The notes: generated by a model not told the origin, from the sequence alone. A stretch of DNA of 51,903 bases from JAGNZR01 sp051659505 (GCA_051659505.1 JBOFOQ010000040.1:1-51903), one strand, 5' to 3'; counted from the first letter of the stretch, positions 16,272-26,964 are shown. Translations and numbers: made by a program.

Positions 16272-18188
16272 ATGCAGGATTTTGATGTGATAGTTGTAGG
16301 AGCGGGACATGCAGGGTGTGAAGCTGCATTGGCTGCTGCAAGAATGGGTATGAAAACAGCTATATTTACAATAACTTTAGATAATATAGGAACAATGTCT
16401 TGCAATCCCTCTATTGGTGGTCCGGCTAAATCTCACTTAGTTAAGGAAATAGATGCCCTAGGTGGGGAAATGGGTAGAAATATAGATAAAACATATATTC
16501 AAATAAGAGTTTTAAATACTAAAAAAGGACCAGCAGTAAGGTCTTTAAGAGCTCAGGCGGATAAGCAACTTTATAGCAAAGAAATGAAAAAAACAATAGA
16601 AAATTGTGAAAATTTAGAAGCTATACAAGGAACAGTAACAGAATTAATAGTTGAAAGTGGAAAAATAGTTGGAGTAAAAGTAAAAGAAGGTTTTGAGTGC
16701 AGAGGAAAGACAGTTATAATAGCTGTGGGAACTTTTATGAGAGGACTTATTCACATTGGAGAAAATAAATTTAGTGGAGGAAGAATGGGGGAACTTTCTT
16801 CTGAAGAGTTGCCTTTATCCCTAGAAAAATTAGGTTTAAAATTAGGGAGATTTAAAACTGGAACTCCTCCTAGAATAGATGCAAGAACAGTTGATTATAG
16901 CAAAGTGGAAGAGCAAAAAGGAGATTCTTCAGCTCTTAAATTTTCCAGTAGAACTAAAATAGAGGAGATAGAAAATAGAAAACAAATATCTTGTCATATT
17001 GTATATACAAATAGAGATGTTCATAGTACAATTACCGAAAACAAGCAAAGATCTCCTATGTTTAATGGTACAATAGAAGGGACAGGACCAAGATATTGTC
17101 CATCTATTGAGGATAAAGTTTTTAGATATCCAGATAAAGAGCAGCATCACCTTTTTTTAGAAATAGAAGGATATAACACTAATGAGATATATGTAGGAGG
17201 TTTTTCAACTTCGCTGCCAACAGATGTTCAATATGAAATGTTAAGAAAAATATCTGGACTTGAAAATGCTAAAATTATGAGATATGGTTATGCAATTGAA
17301 TATGATTATGTAGATCCTCAAGAATTAAAATATTCATTAGAAACTAAAAAAATTGAAAATTTATTTTTAGCAGGACAGATAAATGGGACTTCAGGCTATG
17401 AAGAAGCAGGATCTCAAGGTCTTTTAGCTGGAATAAATGCTGTTAGAAAAATAAAAGGAGAGGAACCTGTAGTATTAGATAGAGCAGACTCTTATATAGG
17501 AACATTAATAGATGATTTAGTGTCAAAGGGAACTAATGAACCTTATCGAATGTTTACAGCAAGAAGTGAGTACAGACTAATATTAAGAGAGGATAATGCA
17601 GATTTAAGATTATCTAAGATTGGATATGAAATAGGACTGTTACCAATAGCTGAATACACAAGAGTTAAGCAAAAAGAGAAAGATGTGGACTTTGTAATAA
17701 CAAAATTGAAAAATCAATTTGTGGGAAGTAGAAATGAAAGAGTTAATGAAGTTTTATTAAGGGTAGGAGAACCAGAAATAAGGTCAGGACTTACACTTTT
17801 AGATATATTAAGAAGACCTGAAGTAACATATAAGGATATAAAATATATAGGTGAACTTATTCCAGAATTAAATTTAGGTGATTATGAGGAGTCAACAGAA
17901 TATCAAGTTGAAGTTCAGGTTAAATATTCTGGATATATTGAAAAATCTCTAATTATGATTGAAAAGCACAAAACATTAGAAAATAGAAAAATTCCTATAG
18001 ATATTGATTATGATAGCATTTTAAGTATACCAAAAGAAGGTAAAGATAAACTAAAAGCTATAAGACCTATGAACATAGGTCAAGCTTCAAGAATATCAGG
18101 GGTTTCCCCCTCAGATATTCAAGTATTATTAGTTTATTTAAAAATGAAGGAGAATGAAAATGCAAAATTATCTAAAAGAGGGAATTAA
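16272..18188 (+). CDS. mnmG: tRNA uridine-5-carboxymethylaminomethyl modification enzyme MnmG
   Basis: 638 residues, full length. The FAD-binding VVGAGHAGCEAALAAARMG is at the N-terminus; CNPSIGGPAKSHLVKEIDAL and LAGQINGTSGYEEAGSQG are the GidA signatures, and the helical C-terminus ends QASRISGVSPSDIQVLLVYL. With MnmE it modifies U34 of certain tRNAs; mnmE is not in the window. The end overlaps rsmG by 29 bases, the gidA-gidB arrangement seen in many bacteria. Confidence 0.97.
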   Translation: MQDFDVIVVGAGHAGCEAALAAARMGMKTAIFTITLDNIGTMSCNPSIGGPAKSHLVKEIDALGGEMGRNIDKTYIQIRVLNTKKGPAVRSLRAQADKQLYSKEMKKTIENCENLEAIQGTVTELIVESGKIVGVKVKEGFECRGKTVIIAVGTFMRGLIHIGENKFSGGRMGELSSEELPLSLEKLGLKLGRFKTGTPPRIDARTVDYSKVEEQKGDSSALKFSSRTKIEEIENRKQISCHIVYTNRDVHSTITENKQRSPMFNGTIEGTGPRYCPSIEDKVFRYPDKEQHHLFLEIEGYNTNEIYVGGFSTSLPTDVQYEMLRKISGLENAKIMRYGYAIEYDYVDPQELKYSLETKKIENLFLAGQINGTSGYEEAGSQGLLAGINAVRKIKGEEPVVLDRADSYIGTLIDDLVSKGTNEPYRMFTARSEYRLILREDNADLRLSKIGYEIGLLPIAEYTRVKQKEKDVDFVITKLKNQFVGSRNERVNEVLLRVGEPEIRSGLTLLDILRRPEVTYKDIKYIGELIPELNLGDYEESTEYQVEVQVKYSGYIEKSLIMIEKHKTLENRKIPIDIDYDSILSIPKEGKDKLKAIRPMNIGQASRISGVSPSDIQVLLVYLKMKENENAKLSKRGN

Positions 18189-18861
18189 AAAAATAGATGT
18201 AGTTCTCACAGATGAGCAAATAGAACTTTTGATAAAGTATTTGAATTTACTTGTAGAATATAATTCTCATACAAATCTGACAGCTATAAGAGATCCTGAA
18301 GGAATACTAGAAAAACACTTTATAGATTCACTTCTTGTACAAAAATATATAAATGAAAATGATAAAACTGCTATAGATATAGGAACTGGAGCTGGATTTC
18401 CTGGTATGATACTAGCTATTTGTAATCCAAATATAACATTGACCTTAATTGATTCTGTTGGAAAAAAAACAAAATTTTTACAAATGGTAAAAGAGGAACT
18501 AAAGTTAGAAAATGTTATAGTTGAAAATGTAAGAGCAGAAGAGTATATAAACGATGAAAATAGAGAAAGTTTTTCCATTGGACTGTGCCGTGGAGTTTCA
18601 AAGCTTCCTACAATTTTAGAATATATGTTACCCTTTATAGAAGTAAACGGAAGATTTTTAGTTCAAAAAAGTGAAGGAACAGGAGAGGAAGAAAGTGCAC
18701 AAAATGCTTTAACTTTACTGAATGGGAAAATTCTAGGGGAATATAACTTAGAGTTACCTTTTTCTAAGGATAAAAGAAAAATAATTATAATAAAAAAAGA
18801 AAAAGAAACAGATAGAAAATATCCGAGAAAAACAGGTAAACCACTAAAAAATCCATTATAA
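18160..18861 (+). CDS. rsmG: 16S rRNA (guanine527-N7)-methyltransferase
   Basis: 233 residues from the ATG at 18160; the ATG at 18154 is only one base from the GAAGGAG site, so the second is better placed. YNSHTNLTAIRDPEGILEKHFIDSL and the SAM motif AIDIGTGAGFPGMILAI are diagnostic; the tail ending RKYPRKTGKPLKNPL is typical of RsmG in low-GC organisms. It methylates G527 of 16S rRNA. It is coupled to mnmG by overlap. Confidence 0.95.
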   Translation: MQNYLKEGIKKIDVVLTDEQIELLIKYLNLLVEYNSHTNLTAIRDPEGILEKHFIDSLLVQKYINENDKTAIDIGTGAGFPGMILAICNPNITLTLIDSVGKKTKFLQMVKEELKLENVIVENVRAEEYINDENRESFSIGLCRGVSKLPTILEYMLPFIEVNGRFLVQKSEGTGEEESAQNALTLLNGKILGEYNLELPFSKDKRKIIIIKKEKETDRKYPRKTGKPLKNPL

Positions 18862-18900
18862 AATTATAAAAATATAAAAACAAAAAGAAGGAGGGAAAAA

Positions 18901-21900
18901 ATGTCATTTTTTAAAAAAAATAAAAGAAAATTACTTATAATAACTCCTCTTTCTTTTTTATTTATTATTGTTTATTCTTTTATTTTTCACTTTGCATTTA
19001 CTATAAGTACTATTTTAAGCATAGTACTCGGACCAGAGTTTATTATAGGAAATATTGAATTTAAAGAGAAAAATAAAATTATTGCAGAGAATATTATTTT
19101 GAAGTATAAAAAAGAAGAAATGATAAAAACATCTAAAATAACAATTGAGTATGATCTGAAAAATAAATTTCCAGAGATACTAAAGAAAATTACTGTTGAT
19201 GGTGGAAAAGCTATAATCATAAAAAAAAATGAAAGTATAAATATTATAGATGCTTTTGTTGGTAAAAATAAAAGTAAAAAATCTGAGGTTAAAAGTGGAA
19301 CAACAGTTCCAATAGGAGCGATTGAAGTTAAAAATATTGATTTAGTATTTAAAGACCTATCATATAAAGAACCTGTGGAAATAAAAATTCCATCTATCGA
19401 TGGTTATGTAACTTTTGACAAAATTAAGGGAATAGATTTATTGTTTCAAGGTGTAACAGAGAAGAAAGAGGATATTTCTTATAGTTTTAATAATTTAGAA
19501 AAAGACTACTCAATGACTATAAAAGGAAAAAATCTTAATCTAAATACTAATATTTTGCAATTTGTTTATGACTCTGGCGACATTGAATACTCCAAAGGAA
19601 AAGGAGAGCTAGATTTAATTATTGATAGTGACGGATTGTTTGGTAGTGCTAGTGTAGAAAAATTAAATGTAAAATACAGTGATTTTTCAGAATCTGCGAA
19701 TGATGTAAAGGGTAAAATAGATTTTTTGGGTAAAAAAATAAAAATTGATGCAAATTTTAATATGTTCAACAAAAAACGAAAATTTTTAATGAATTTTGAT
19801 TTTGATAATGAATTAATAATAAAAATACCATTAGGGAAAATGACCTATGCAGAAATTGCTCACTATAAGTTGTTAGAAGATTTAAAATTAAATTTTAATA
19901 AGTATAGTTTAGATAACTTAGATATAGTACTGAAGTTAGATAAGAAAAAACAATTTTCAGCAACGTTAGATTTTAAGATAACAGATATATTAGAAAAAAA
20001 TATGACTTTAAAAAATAATCTTGGAAATTTAATTTATACTAGTGAAGGGATATTTATAAACTTACTAAACTCAGATTTAGATTTGTCAGGATTTAAAAAT
20101 AAATTGAAATTTTCAATGAATCTTAAAAATAAAGAAGCAAATTTTCAATATTTTTTAGATGATTTTAAAGGAGATGGCGAGTTATATTTTGAACAAGACT
20201 ATTTAGGAGTAAATCTTAAATCTGGATTTGTAGTATTTGATTCAAAATATATGTATGAAAATCAAAAATACATTATAGACTCTAACTTAAATACGAAAGA
20301 AAAATTTAAAATGATTTACGACTTTAAAAATAAAATTTTGGAAGAAGTGACAGGGAGAATAAAATTTACTTTTCCTGATGATTTAGTTGGTGAGTTAGAT
20401 GTAGAAGCTAAAAATGAAAAGGGTGAAATTAAAAGTTTAAAACTTTTTAATAAAGATCAAAAGTTAAATATGGAATTAAATGGTACGTTTGACTTAAAAC
20501 CTTTAAAATATAATTTTAAATTTAAAACTTATAATTTTTTATTTGAAAAAATGATAAATGGAAAAAAAACAGGAGTAAAACCTCTATTGTTTGGCTCACT
20601 TAAAAGTGTTTCAAAGGGAATAATACTAGATGTTGAAGGGATTTTAGAGGAGTTAAAATATGGAGAATTAAAAGCTAGTGGAACTAAAATAAGTTTAAGA
20701 CTGAAAAATAATGTTTTAGAAATACTAGATTTTTCAAATAATTTTTTGACAATTTATGGAAAATATAATATTATTAATAGTAAATTAGATTTTAAGTTTA
20801 ATATTAATGATTTATCCAATGAAAAAATAGGAATAAAAGATGTGGAGTTTAATATTGAAGAGTCTGCAGGAGATATCAAGGGAAAACTAGCTAATCCTAA
20901 TATTAATTTTAAAGTATCAAAAGCATTTGTACAAGCACCTAATAAGGAAAAAATAAATATACAATTAAATAGTGAGGCAACTCTTTCTGAAGTTAATATT
21001 AAAGAGTTAAAAATTAATGGAAATAGTAATTTTAGTGGTAAATACAATATAAAAAAATCAAGTTATTGGGTGAAAGGTAATGTATTAGAAAGAGATTTTT
21101 CAAAATACAGAGAAGATAAAAGCTTTAAATATAGAGTTGTCGGGTTAGTAGATATAAAAGGAGTAGGAAAAAAAATAGATGTGTTTACAGATTTCAGTGT
21201 AGATGATATTTATTATAAAGGGACAAATTTACCTAAAATCACAGGAAAAATATCCTATAAATCCAATACTTTAACGAATGGAAGATTAGCATTAAATGAA
21301 GTTAATGTACTGAAAAATAACTATAGAATTGCAACTTTAAGAGGTGGTATAAACTTAGAGAGTGGTATAATAAATTTAGGAATATCTGAAAAAGGAATTG
21401 ATTTAAAAAAATTAAATATCTCAGAACTATTAGAAGGGAAAATAGAACTAAATGCTATAATGGCAGGAAGTATTACCGAACCTTTATACACAATAAATTT
21501 AAATTCTCCTAGTTTAGAATTTAAAGGAATTAGATTTGAAAATATGATTACAAAAATAACTGGAAATAAAGAACAAATAGCTTTAAACGTGTTTAAAACC
21601 AATTATTTAGAGAACACGCTTTCTTCATCTGGGAATTTTAGTTTAAAAGACAAAAAGTATAATTTAGAATTAATATCACCTAAAATAAAATTAGACTTTT
21701 TAGATTTATTTTTAGAAAAATATGGAATAAATAAGATTAAGGGAGATGCTAAGTTTGATTTATCTATAAGTGATACAGGAAATAACGGAGTATTTAAAGG
21801 GGAGAAAATTTCTTTTAATTCAGAAAAATACGGTATTAAAGGTGAAGAATTAAATTTTGACTTTTCATTAAAAGGAAATAAATTTAATATTGATAAATTT

Positions 21901-23217
21901 AAAGGAGTTATAAATGATGGAAGTGCTGAAATAGAAGGAAATATGATGTTCCCGACAATTGTAGAAGTTAGCAAGAATCCACTTTTTTATAAAGAATTGA
22001 AATATGATTTTAAGGTAATAGCAAAAAATATTAATTATAAATTTAAAGACTATATGTCTTTTGTTATAGATACAGAATTAAGCTTAAATGCTAATAAAAT
22101 CATAGGTAAATTAGAAATTAAAAAAGGAACAATTGAAAAGATTTTAGGAGTATCTGATGGATTTGATTTATTCGGCATTATAAAGAAATTTCTTTTAAGC
22201 AAATTTTCTAGAAATAGAGATACAATGAAAAATTTAACTTTAGACTCTGAAGAAGGTACAAAAATTTTAACAAAAGATTTAGAGGTAAATATAGATTTTA
22301 AGATAATTGAAGGGATAAAATTAGATATTATCAGTGTTGCAAATATAGTTGAAGATATAGAGGGGAAAATTTTAGGTCAAGGAAAACTTAGTGGAAAAGA
22401 GGAAAAAATTAATTTCATAGGTGAGTTTGAAATAAATAATGGAAGATTTATATTAAATGGAAATGATTTTAAAGTTTCCAATGCTCTATTATTGTTTAAT
22501 AAAAATACTGAATACTTTCCAGAGGTAAATCCAACATTGATATTTGACTCTAACACTAAAATAGTAAGTGATAACATGGAAATTTCTTTAAATGGAGAAG
22601 TAAAAAATCTTAATTTTAGAATTAGAACAAATGGGGAAAGTTCTTCAGGTAGTTTAAACTCACTTTTGTATAATGAAGAAAAAGAAGGACAAAAGACAAA
22701 TGCCTCCACTTTAATCTTGAGGAACTTAATAGATTCTCAAATATCAAATACTTTTTTAGGACCAGCTTCAAAAAGAATAAAAAAGTGGTTTGGTCTATCA
22801 AAATTAAAAATAAGTTCAGAGTTTAATACTTTACCTAGCGAGGTGGCAACTAATGATAGAGCATCAGGGAAATCAGATGTAAACTTTGCATTAGGTGCTA
22901 AAATTCAAATAGAGGATTCTATATATAGAGAAAAATTATTTTGGATAGCTGACGCTAAAATTAGTAGCAGTGGTGTAAAAGAAAATGGGGTAGAAAATAG
23001 TAGTAAAACTAATTCAACAGATAAATATAGAGCTGGTTTAGAGTATAGATTTAAAGATGGAAAATCAATTGGAATAGGAGGTGAAAGCAAGATAAATCAA
23101 AATAGTGGAGTTGAGAAAAAAACAACAAATAATGACAATTCTATTAATTATTATGTTGACTTTAAGATAGAGAAAAAGTATGATAGTATAAGAGAAATAT
23201 TTAAAAATATATTTTAA
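18901..23217 (+). CDS. tamB: TamB-like translocation and assembly module protein
   Basis: 1438 residues. A hydrophobic N-terminal anchor spans about 11-41, after which almost the whole chain is repeating amphipathic beta strands (alternating Lys, Ile, Asn and Leu), as in AsmA/DUF490 proteins that form a long lipid-conducting groove. The C-terminal part holds the DUF490 domain: NNGRFILNGNDFKVSNALLL, NPTLIFDSNTK and a Ser/Gly-rich SSSGSLNSLLY. TamB proteins bridge the inner and outer membrane and work with an Omp85 partner; bamA lies 44 bases downstream and may be that partner. AGGAGGG precedes the ATG. The family is confident, the exact role inferred. Confidence 0.88.
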   Translation: MSFFKKNKRKLLIITPLSFLFIIVYSFIFHFAFTISTILSIVLGPEFIIGNIEFKEKNKIIAENIILKYKKEEMIKTSKITIEYDLKNKFPEILKKITVDGGKAIIIKKNESINIIDAFVGKNKSKKSEVKSGTTVPIGAIEVKNIDLVFKDLSYKEPVEIKIPSIDGYVTFDKIKGIDLLFQGVTEKKEDISYSFNNLEKDYSMTIKGKNLNLNTNILQFVYDSGDIEYSKGKGELDLIIDSDGLFGSASVEKLNVKYSDFSESANDVKGKIDFLGKKIKIDANFNMFNKKRKFLMNFDFDNELIIKIPLGKMTYAEIAHYKLLEDLKLNFNKYSLDNLDIVLKLDKKKQFSATLDFKITDILEKNMTLKNNLGNLIYTSEGIFINLLNSDLDLSGFKNKLKFSMNLKNKEANFQYFLDDFKGDGELYFEQDYLGVNLKSGFVVFDSKYMYENQKYIIDSNLNTKEKFKMIYDFKNKILEEVTGRIKFTFPDDLVGELDVEAKNEKGEIKSLKLFNKDQKLNMELNGTFDLKPLKYNFKFKTYNFLFEKMINGKKTGVKPLLFGSLKSVSKGIILDVEGILEELKYGELKASGTKISLRLKNNVLEILDFSNNFLTIYGKYNIINSKLDFKFNINDLSNEKIGIKDVEFNIEESAGDIKGKLANPNINFKVSKAFVQAPNKEKINIQLNSEATLSEVNIKELKINGNSNFSGKYNIKKSSYWVKGNVLERDFSKYREDKSFKYRVVGLVDIKGVGKKIDVFTDFSVDDIYYKGTNLPKITGKISYKSNTLTNGRLALNEVNVLKNNYRIATLRGGINLESGIINLGISEKGIDLKKLNISELLEGKIELNAIMAGSITEPLYTINLNSPSLEFKGIRFENMITKITGNKEQIALNVFKTNYLENTLSSSGNFSLKDKKYNLELISPKIKLDFLDLFLEKYGINKIKGDAKFDLSISDTGNNGVFKGEKISFNSEKYGIKGEELNFDFSLKGNKFNIDKFKGVINDGSAEIEGNMMFPTIVEVSKNPLFYKELKYDFKVIAKNINYKFKDYMSFVIDTELSLNANKIIGKLEIKKGTIEKILGVSDGFDLFGIIKKFLLSKFSRNRDTMKNLTLDSEEGTKILTKDLEVNIDFKIIEGIKLDIISVANIVEDIEGKILGQGKLSGKEEKINFIGEFEINNGRFILNGNDFKVSNALLLFNKNTEYFPEVNPTLIFDSNTKIVSDNMEISLNGEVKNLNFRIRTNGESSSGSLNSLLYNEEKEGQKTNASTLILRNLIDSQISNTFLGPASKRIKKWFGLSKLKISSEFNTLPSEVATNDRASGKSDVNFALGAKIQIEDSIYREKLFWIADAKISSSGVKENGVENSSKTNSTDKYRAGLEYRFKDGKSIGIGGESKINQNSGVEKKTTNNDNSINYYVDFKIEKKYDSIREIFKNIF

Positions 23218-23261
23218 ATATATTTATTAGATATAATTTTAAGTAAAATGGAGGTTAATAA

Positions 23262-25328
23262 ATGAGAAGATACTTAGTGATTCTACTGGGAATACTAACA
23301 GCATTTGTAACTTATGCTGAAACTACAAAAGATAACTATGTGGTTAATAGTGTAGAGATTTACAATAATAGAGAGATTCCTGAAGAGTTAATTTTATCCC
23401 AAATGGATTTAAAGAAAGGGGATAGGTTCTCCACTGAAAATTTAATTAAAGACTATAACAAATTAAAAAAGTTAGATTATATTAATGAATTATCAATATT
23501 TCCTAAATCATATGATGGAGGAATAAAGTTGGTAATAGAGGTAAGAGAAAAATCTGACGCTAAAATTTTACTTGAAAAAAAAGGTATAATTCCTAATAGT
23601 GAGAGAAATAGAGTGGATACAACTTTAGTTGTTACAGATTTAAAAATTCAAGGTCTTAGACACTTAGACGAATATGCACTGGAAAAAAAATTAGATATAG
23701 AAACCGGTGGATATTTTTCAGAAAAAAAAATCATGGATGGTCAAAAGTTATTAGTTGAAACAGGTAATTTCAGTAGTGTGGAATACGAAATTATAAAATC
23801 AACTAATGGAGTAGAGATAATTTATACTGTTGTAGAAAATCCAATTTTAAATGGAATAAATATAATCGGAAATACAATATTTACTACAGAGGATATATTA
23901 AAAACAATGAAAACTAAACCAGGTGAAGTTTTTAGTGTGAAAACAATAAGAGAAGATAGAGAGAGAATTTTAAATAAATATTATGATGCTGGCTATATTT
24001 TAGCTGAAATAATAGATATTGATATTAATAATAATTTAGAATTAGAATTTGTTTTAAGTGAAGGAACAATTAGAAATGTTGAATATAAAAAAATGATAAC
24101 AAAACAAAAAGGGGCAAGAAGAAAGCCAACTGATGATATTCTTAAAACAAAAGATTTTGTAATAAAAAGGGAGGTAGAAATATTTCCAGATACAGTGTTT
24201 AATATAAAAAGTTATGATGAAACTAGTAAAAATTTAATGAGAACTGGACATTTTAAAAATATAAAATATAATGCTAATACAATTCCAGGAGATCCTGATG
24301 GGAGAAGTTTAGTTTTACTTATGGATGAGGAAAGAACAGCAGTATTGCAAGGAGCAGTTTCTTATGGTTCAGAAATTGGATTACTTGGAATGTTATCTGT
24401 AAGAGACACAAACTGGTCAGGTAGAGGTCAAAATTTAGGTGTGACTTTTGAAAAATCTAATGAATCTTATTCTAGTTTCTCGCTAGATTTCTATGATCCG
24501 TGGATAGAAGGAACAGATAGATTATCGTGGGGTTGGAGTTTATACAAGACAAGTTCTGAAGTTGATGATAGTAATATGTTTAATGAGATAGATAGTTATG
24601 GTGGAAAAATTAATATAGGAAAAGGACTTTCAAAAGATGTAAGAATATCTCTTGGAGGTAAATTAGAGGAAGTGAAAGAAACACCGAAAAGCGGTGCTTT
24701 AGACAAAAAGGGAGTACTTTATCAAGATGATAAATATATGCTTTGGAGCTTGTTTCCTTCAATAACTTATGATACGAGAAATAATCCTTTAAATGCAACT
24801 TCAGGGGAGTATGCAAAGTTTCAACTTGAAGGAGGTTATGCAAGTGGAAATAATGCTGATTATTTTGGAAATATAACTTTAGAACTAAGAAAATATCATA
24901 GAGGTTTTTTCAAAAAAAATACTATAGCTTATAGAGCAGTAGCAGGATTAATGACTACATCAACAAAAGAATCGCAAAGATTTTGGGTTGGTGGAAACTC
25001 TTTAAGAGGTTATGATGGTGGTTTCTTCCAAGGTACTCAAAAATTAGTTTTAACTGTGGAAAATAGAACTCAAATTAACGATGTTTTGGGATTTGTAGTA
25101 TTTGCTGATGCAGGGAGAGCTTGGGATCAACGACCAGAAGATACTGGATACTCTAATTTAGATAGAGATAGAAAATTTCCAGATGAAATAGCAACATCAG
25201 CAGGAGTAGGGTTAAGAATCAATACTCCAATGGGACCTTTGAGATTTGATTTTGGATGGCCTGTAGGAAGAAAAGTTAAAGGAACTGATGGAATGCAGTT
25301 TTACTTCAACATGGGACAATCATTTTAA
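23262..25328 (+). CDS. bamA: Outer-membrane assembly factor of the Omp85/BamA family
   Basis: 688 residues. A signal peptide ends near YAE (residues 19-21). Four POTRA units are recognisable, starting about YVVNSVEIYNN, LVVTDLKIQG, ILNGINIIGN and TIRNVEYKK; E. coli BamA has five. From about residue 355 comes a 16-strand barrel domain with the LRGYDGGFF (VRGF-type) loop and a terminal Phe (YFNMGQSF), the standard outer-membrane C-terminal signal. It inserts beta-barrel proteins into the outer membrane. Since tamB is adjacent it could alternatively serve as the TamA partner; POTRA count and the ompH/skp and lpxD neighbours favour BamA. Confidence 0.92.
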   Translation: MRRYLVILLGILTAFVTYAETTKDNYVVNSVEIYNNREIPEELILSQMDLKKGDRFSTENLIKDYNKLKKLDYINELSIFPKSYDGGIKLVIEVREKSDAKILLEKKGIIPNSERNRVDTTLVVTDLKIQGLRHLDEYALEKKLDIETGGYFSEKKIMDGQKLLVETGNFSSVEYEIIKSTNGVEIIYTVVENPILNGINIIGNTIFTTEDILKTMKTKPGEVFSVKTIREDRERILNKYYDAGYILAEIIDIDINNNLELEFVLSEGTIRNVEYKKMITKQKGARRKPTDDILKTKDFVIKREVEIFPDTVFNIKSYDETSKNLMRTGHFKNIKYNANTIPGDPDGRSLVLLMDEERTAVLQGAVSYGSEIGLLGMLSVRDTNWSGRGQNLGVTFEKSNESYSSFSLDFYDPWIEGTDRLSWGWSLYKTSSEVDDSNMFNEIDSYGGKINIGKGLSKDVRISLGGKLEEVKETPKSGALDKKGVLYQDDKYMLWSLFPSITYDTRNNPLNATSGEYAKFQLEGGYASGNNADYFGNITLELRKYHRGFFKKNTIAYRAVAGLMTTSTKESQRFWVGGNSLRGYDGGFFQGTQKLVLTVENRTQINDVLGFVVFADAGRAWDQRPEDTGYSNLDRDRKFPDEIATSAGVGLRINTPMGPLRFDFGWPVGRKVKGTDGMQFYFNMGQSF

Positions 25329-25404
25329 AATAAATTTTAAACTTATTTAATAAAAATTAAGTCTAAATAAAGAGTAATTAAAAAAAAGAAAATTTGGAGG
25401 AAAA

Positions 25405-25890
25405 ATGAAAAAATTATCAATATTAGCCTTAACAATGGCAATGTCAGTTTCAGCTTTAGCAGTAAAGGTTGGTTATTTAAATACAGGGGAAGTTTTTCAA
25501 AAATATTCTCAAACAAAAATATTACAAACTAATTTAGAGAAAGAGAAAACTAGATTAGAAACAGAAATAAAGAAAAAAGAAGTAGTGCTTCAAAAAATGC
25601 AAGTTGAATTAAAGTCTAAAGGGGAAAAAGCAACAGATGTGGAAAAGAAAAAATTTGAAGATGAAGTAAAAATATTTCAAAAATTTGTTAAAGATTCTCA
25701 AACTAAATTAGGAAAAGAAGAAATGACTAGATTACAAGAAATAGAGATGAATATTAATAATTCTGTAAAAAAAATAGCTACAGATGGAAAGTATGATTAT
25801 ATTTTAGAAGCAGGAGCTGTTAAGTTCGGTGGAGAAAATATAACTTCAAAAGTATTAGCTGAAATGGAGAAAAACGGAAAGAAGAATTAG
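25405..25890 (+). CDS. skp: Periplasmic OmpH/Skp-family chaperone
   Basis: 161 residues. The signal peptide MKKLSILALTMAMSVSALA is followed by VGYLNTGEVFQKYSQTK, the usual Skp opening, then a long charged coiled coil (about 40-125) and a short C-terminal strand region (YDYILEAGAVKFGGENIT). Skp trimers hold unfolded outer-membrane proteins in the periplasm for delivery to BamA. It lies between bamA and lpxD, the same order as in many Gram-negative genomes. GGAGG precedes the ATG. Confidence 0.92.
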   Translation: MKKLSILALTMAMSVSALAVKVGYLNTGEVFQKYSQTKILQTNLEKEKTRLETEIKKKEVVLQKMQVELKSKGEKATDVEKKKFEDEVKIFQKFVKDSQTKLGKEEMTRLQEIEMNINNSVKKIATDGKYDYILEAGAVKFGGENITSKVLAEMEKNGKKN

Positions 25891-25920
25891 GAAAATATTG
25901 ATTTAAGGAGGGAGTTAACA

Positions 25921-26937
25921 GTGGAATATAAACTGATAGAACTGATAACTCTTCTTGATTGTGAAACTAAGGGAGATTTAAGCCAAGAAACTATTTCTGG
26001 GCTTGCTCCCTTTTTTCAAGCTCAAGAAGAAAGTCTAACATTTGCATCAGATGAAAAATTTTTAAAAAGATTAAATGAAACAAAGGCTAAAGCAGTAATT
26101 GTCCCGTGGGGGATGGAACTTCCTGAAAATGGAAAAATTTATATATTAGTAAAGGAAAATCCAAGAACATTAATGCCTAAAATCTTAAATTTTTTCAAAA
26201 AACCTTTAAAAAAAATGGAGAAAATGATAGAGGATAGCTGTGTTATAGGAGAAAAATGTGAAATAGGTCCTAATGTTTATTTAGGGCACGATACTCTAAT
26301 AGGGAATAGAGTTAAAATTATGCCTGGAGCAGTTATTTGTCAGGGTGTAAAAATTGGAGATGATTGTATTATTAATCCCAATGTAACAATTAGAGAGTTT
26401 TGTACCTTGGGGAAAGGTTGTATAATTCAACCAGGGGCAGTTATAGGTTCTGATGGTTTTGGTTATACTAAAGTAGACGGAATTAATCAAAAAATAGACC
26501 AAATAGGGGCAGTAGTATTGGAAGATTATGTGGAAATAGGTGGTAATACAACTGTGGACCGAGGTGCAATAGGAGACACAGTAATAAAAAAACATACAAA
26601 GATTGATAATTTAGTTCAAATCGCACATAATGACATAATAGGTGAAAATTGTTTGATTATCTCCCATGTTGCTATAGCTGGAAGTACAGAGATAGGAAAC
26701 AACACAATATTAGCAGGTCAAGTTGGAGTAGGTGGTCATTTAAAAATAGGAAATAATGTTACTATTGCAGCAAAATCAGGCGTGATGGCTAATGTAGAAG
26801 ATAATAAAGTTCTTTCAGGATACCCACTAGTAGAGCATAGAGAGGATATGAAAATAAAAATAGGAATGAAAAAATTACCAGAATTATTAAAAAAAATAAA
26901 AGAGATTGAAAAAAAATTAGATAATATGATAAAATAG
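25921..26937 (+). CDS. lpxD: UDP-3-O-(3-hydroxyacyl)glucosamine N-acyltransferase
   Basis: 338 residues. The N-terminal uridine-binding domain reaches about residue 100; then left-handed beta-helix hexapeptide repeats run from VIGEKCEIGPNVYLG to GVMANVEDNKVLSGYP. The catalytic His lies in NLVQIAHNDIIGENC. It adds the second acyl chain in lipid A synthesis. The C-terminal helix (MKKLPELLKKIKEIEKKL) is typical. GTG start at 25921, preceded by AAGGAGG. With waaA it shows an LPS-bearing outer membrane; lpxA, lpxC and lpxB are not in this window. Confidence 0.95.
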   Translation: MEYKLIELITLLDCETKGDLSQETISGLAPFFQAQEESLTFASDEKFLKRLNETKAKAVIVPWGMELPENGKIYILVKENPRTLMPKILNFFKKPLKKMEKMIEDSCVIGEKCEIGPNVYLGHDTLIGNRVKIMPGAVICQGVKIGDDCIINPNVTIREFCTLGKGCIIQPGAVIGSDGFGYTKVDGINQKIDQIGAVVLEDYVEIGGNTTVDRGAIGDTVIKKHTKIDNLVQIAHNDIIGENCLIISHVAIAGSTEIGNNTILAGQVGVGGHLKIGNNVTIAAKSGVMANVEDNKVLSGYPLVEHREDMKIKIGMKKLPELLKKIKEIEKKLDNMIK

Positions 26938-26964
26938 TTTATTAAATAAAAAAATGAGGGAAAA

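Noticed and set aside
19566..22709. Several minus-strand ORFs inside tamB
   Set aside because: AT-rich antisense frames with Phe/Leu/Ser/Pro bias and no ribosome sites; tamB itself is continuous.
26296..26595. Minus-strand ORF inside lpxD
   Set aside because: The product is an antisense reading of hexapeptide repeats, with no family features and no ribosome site.
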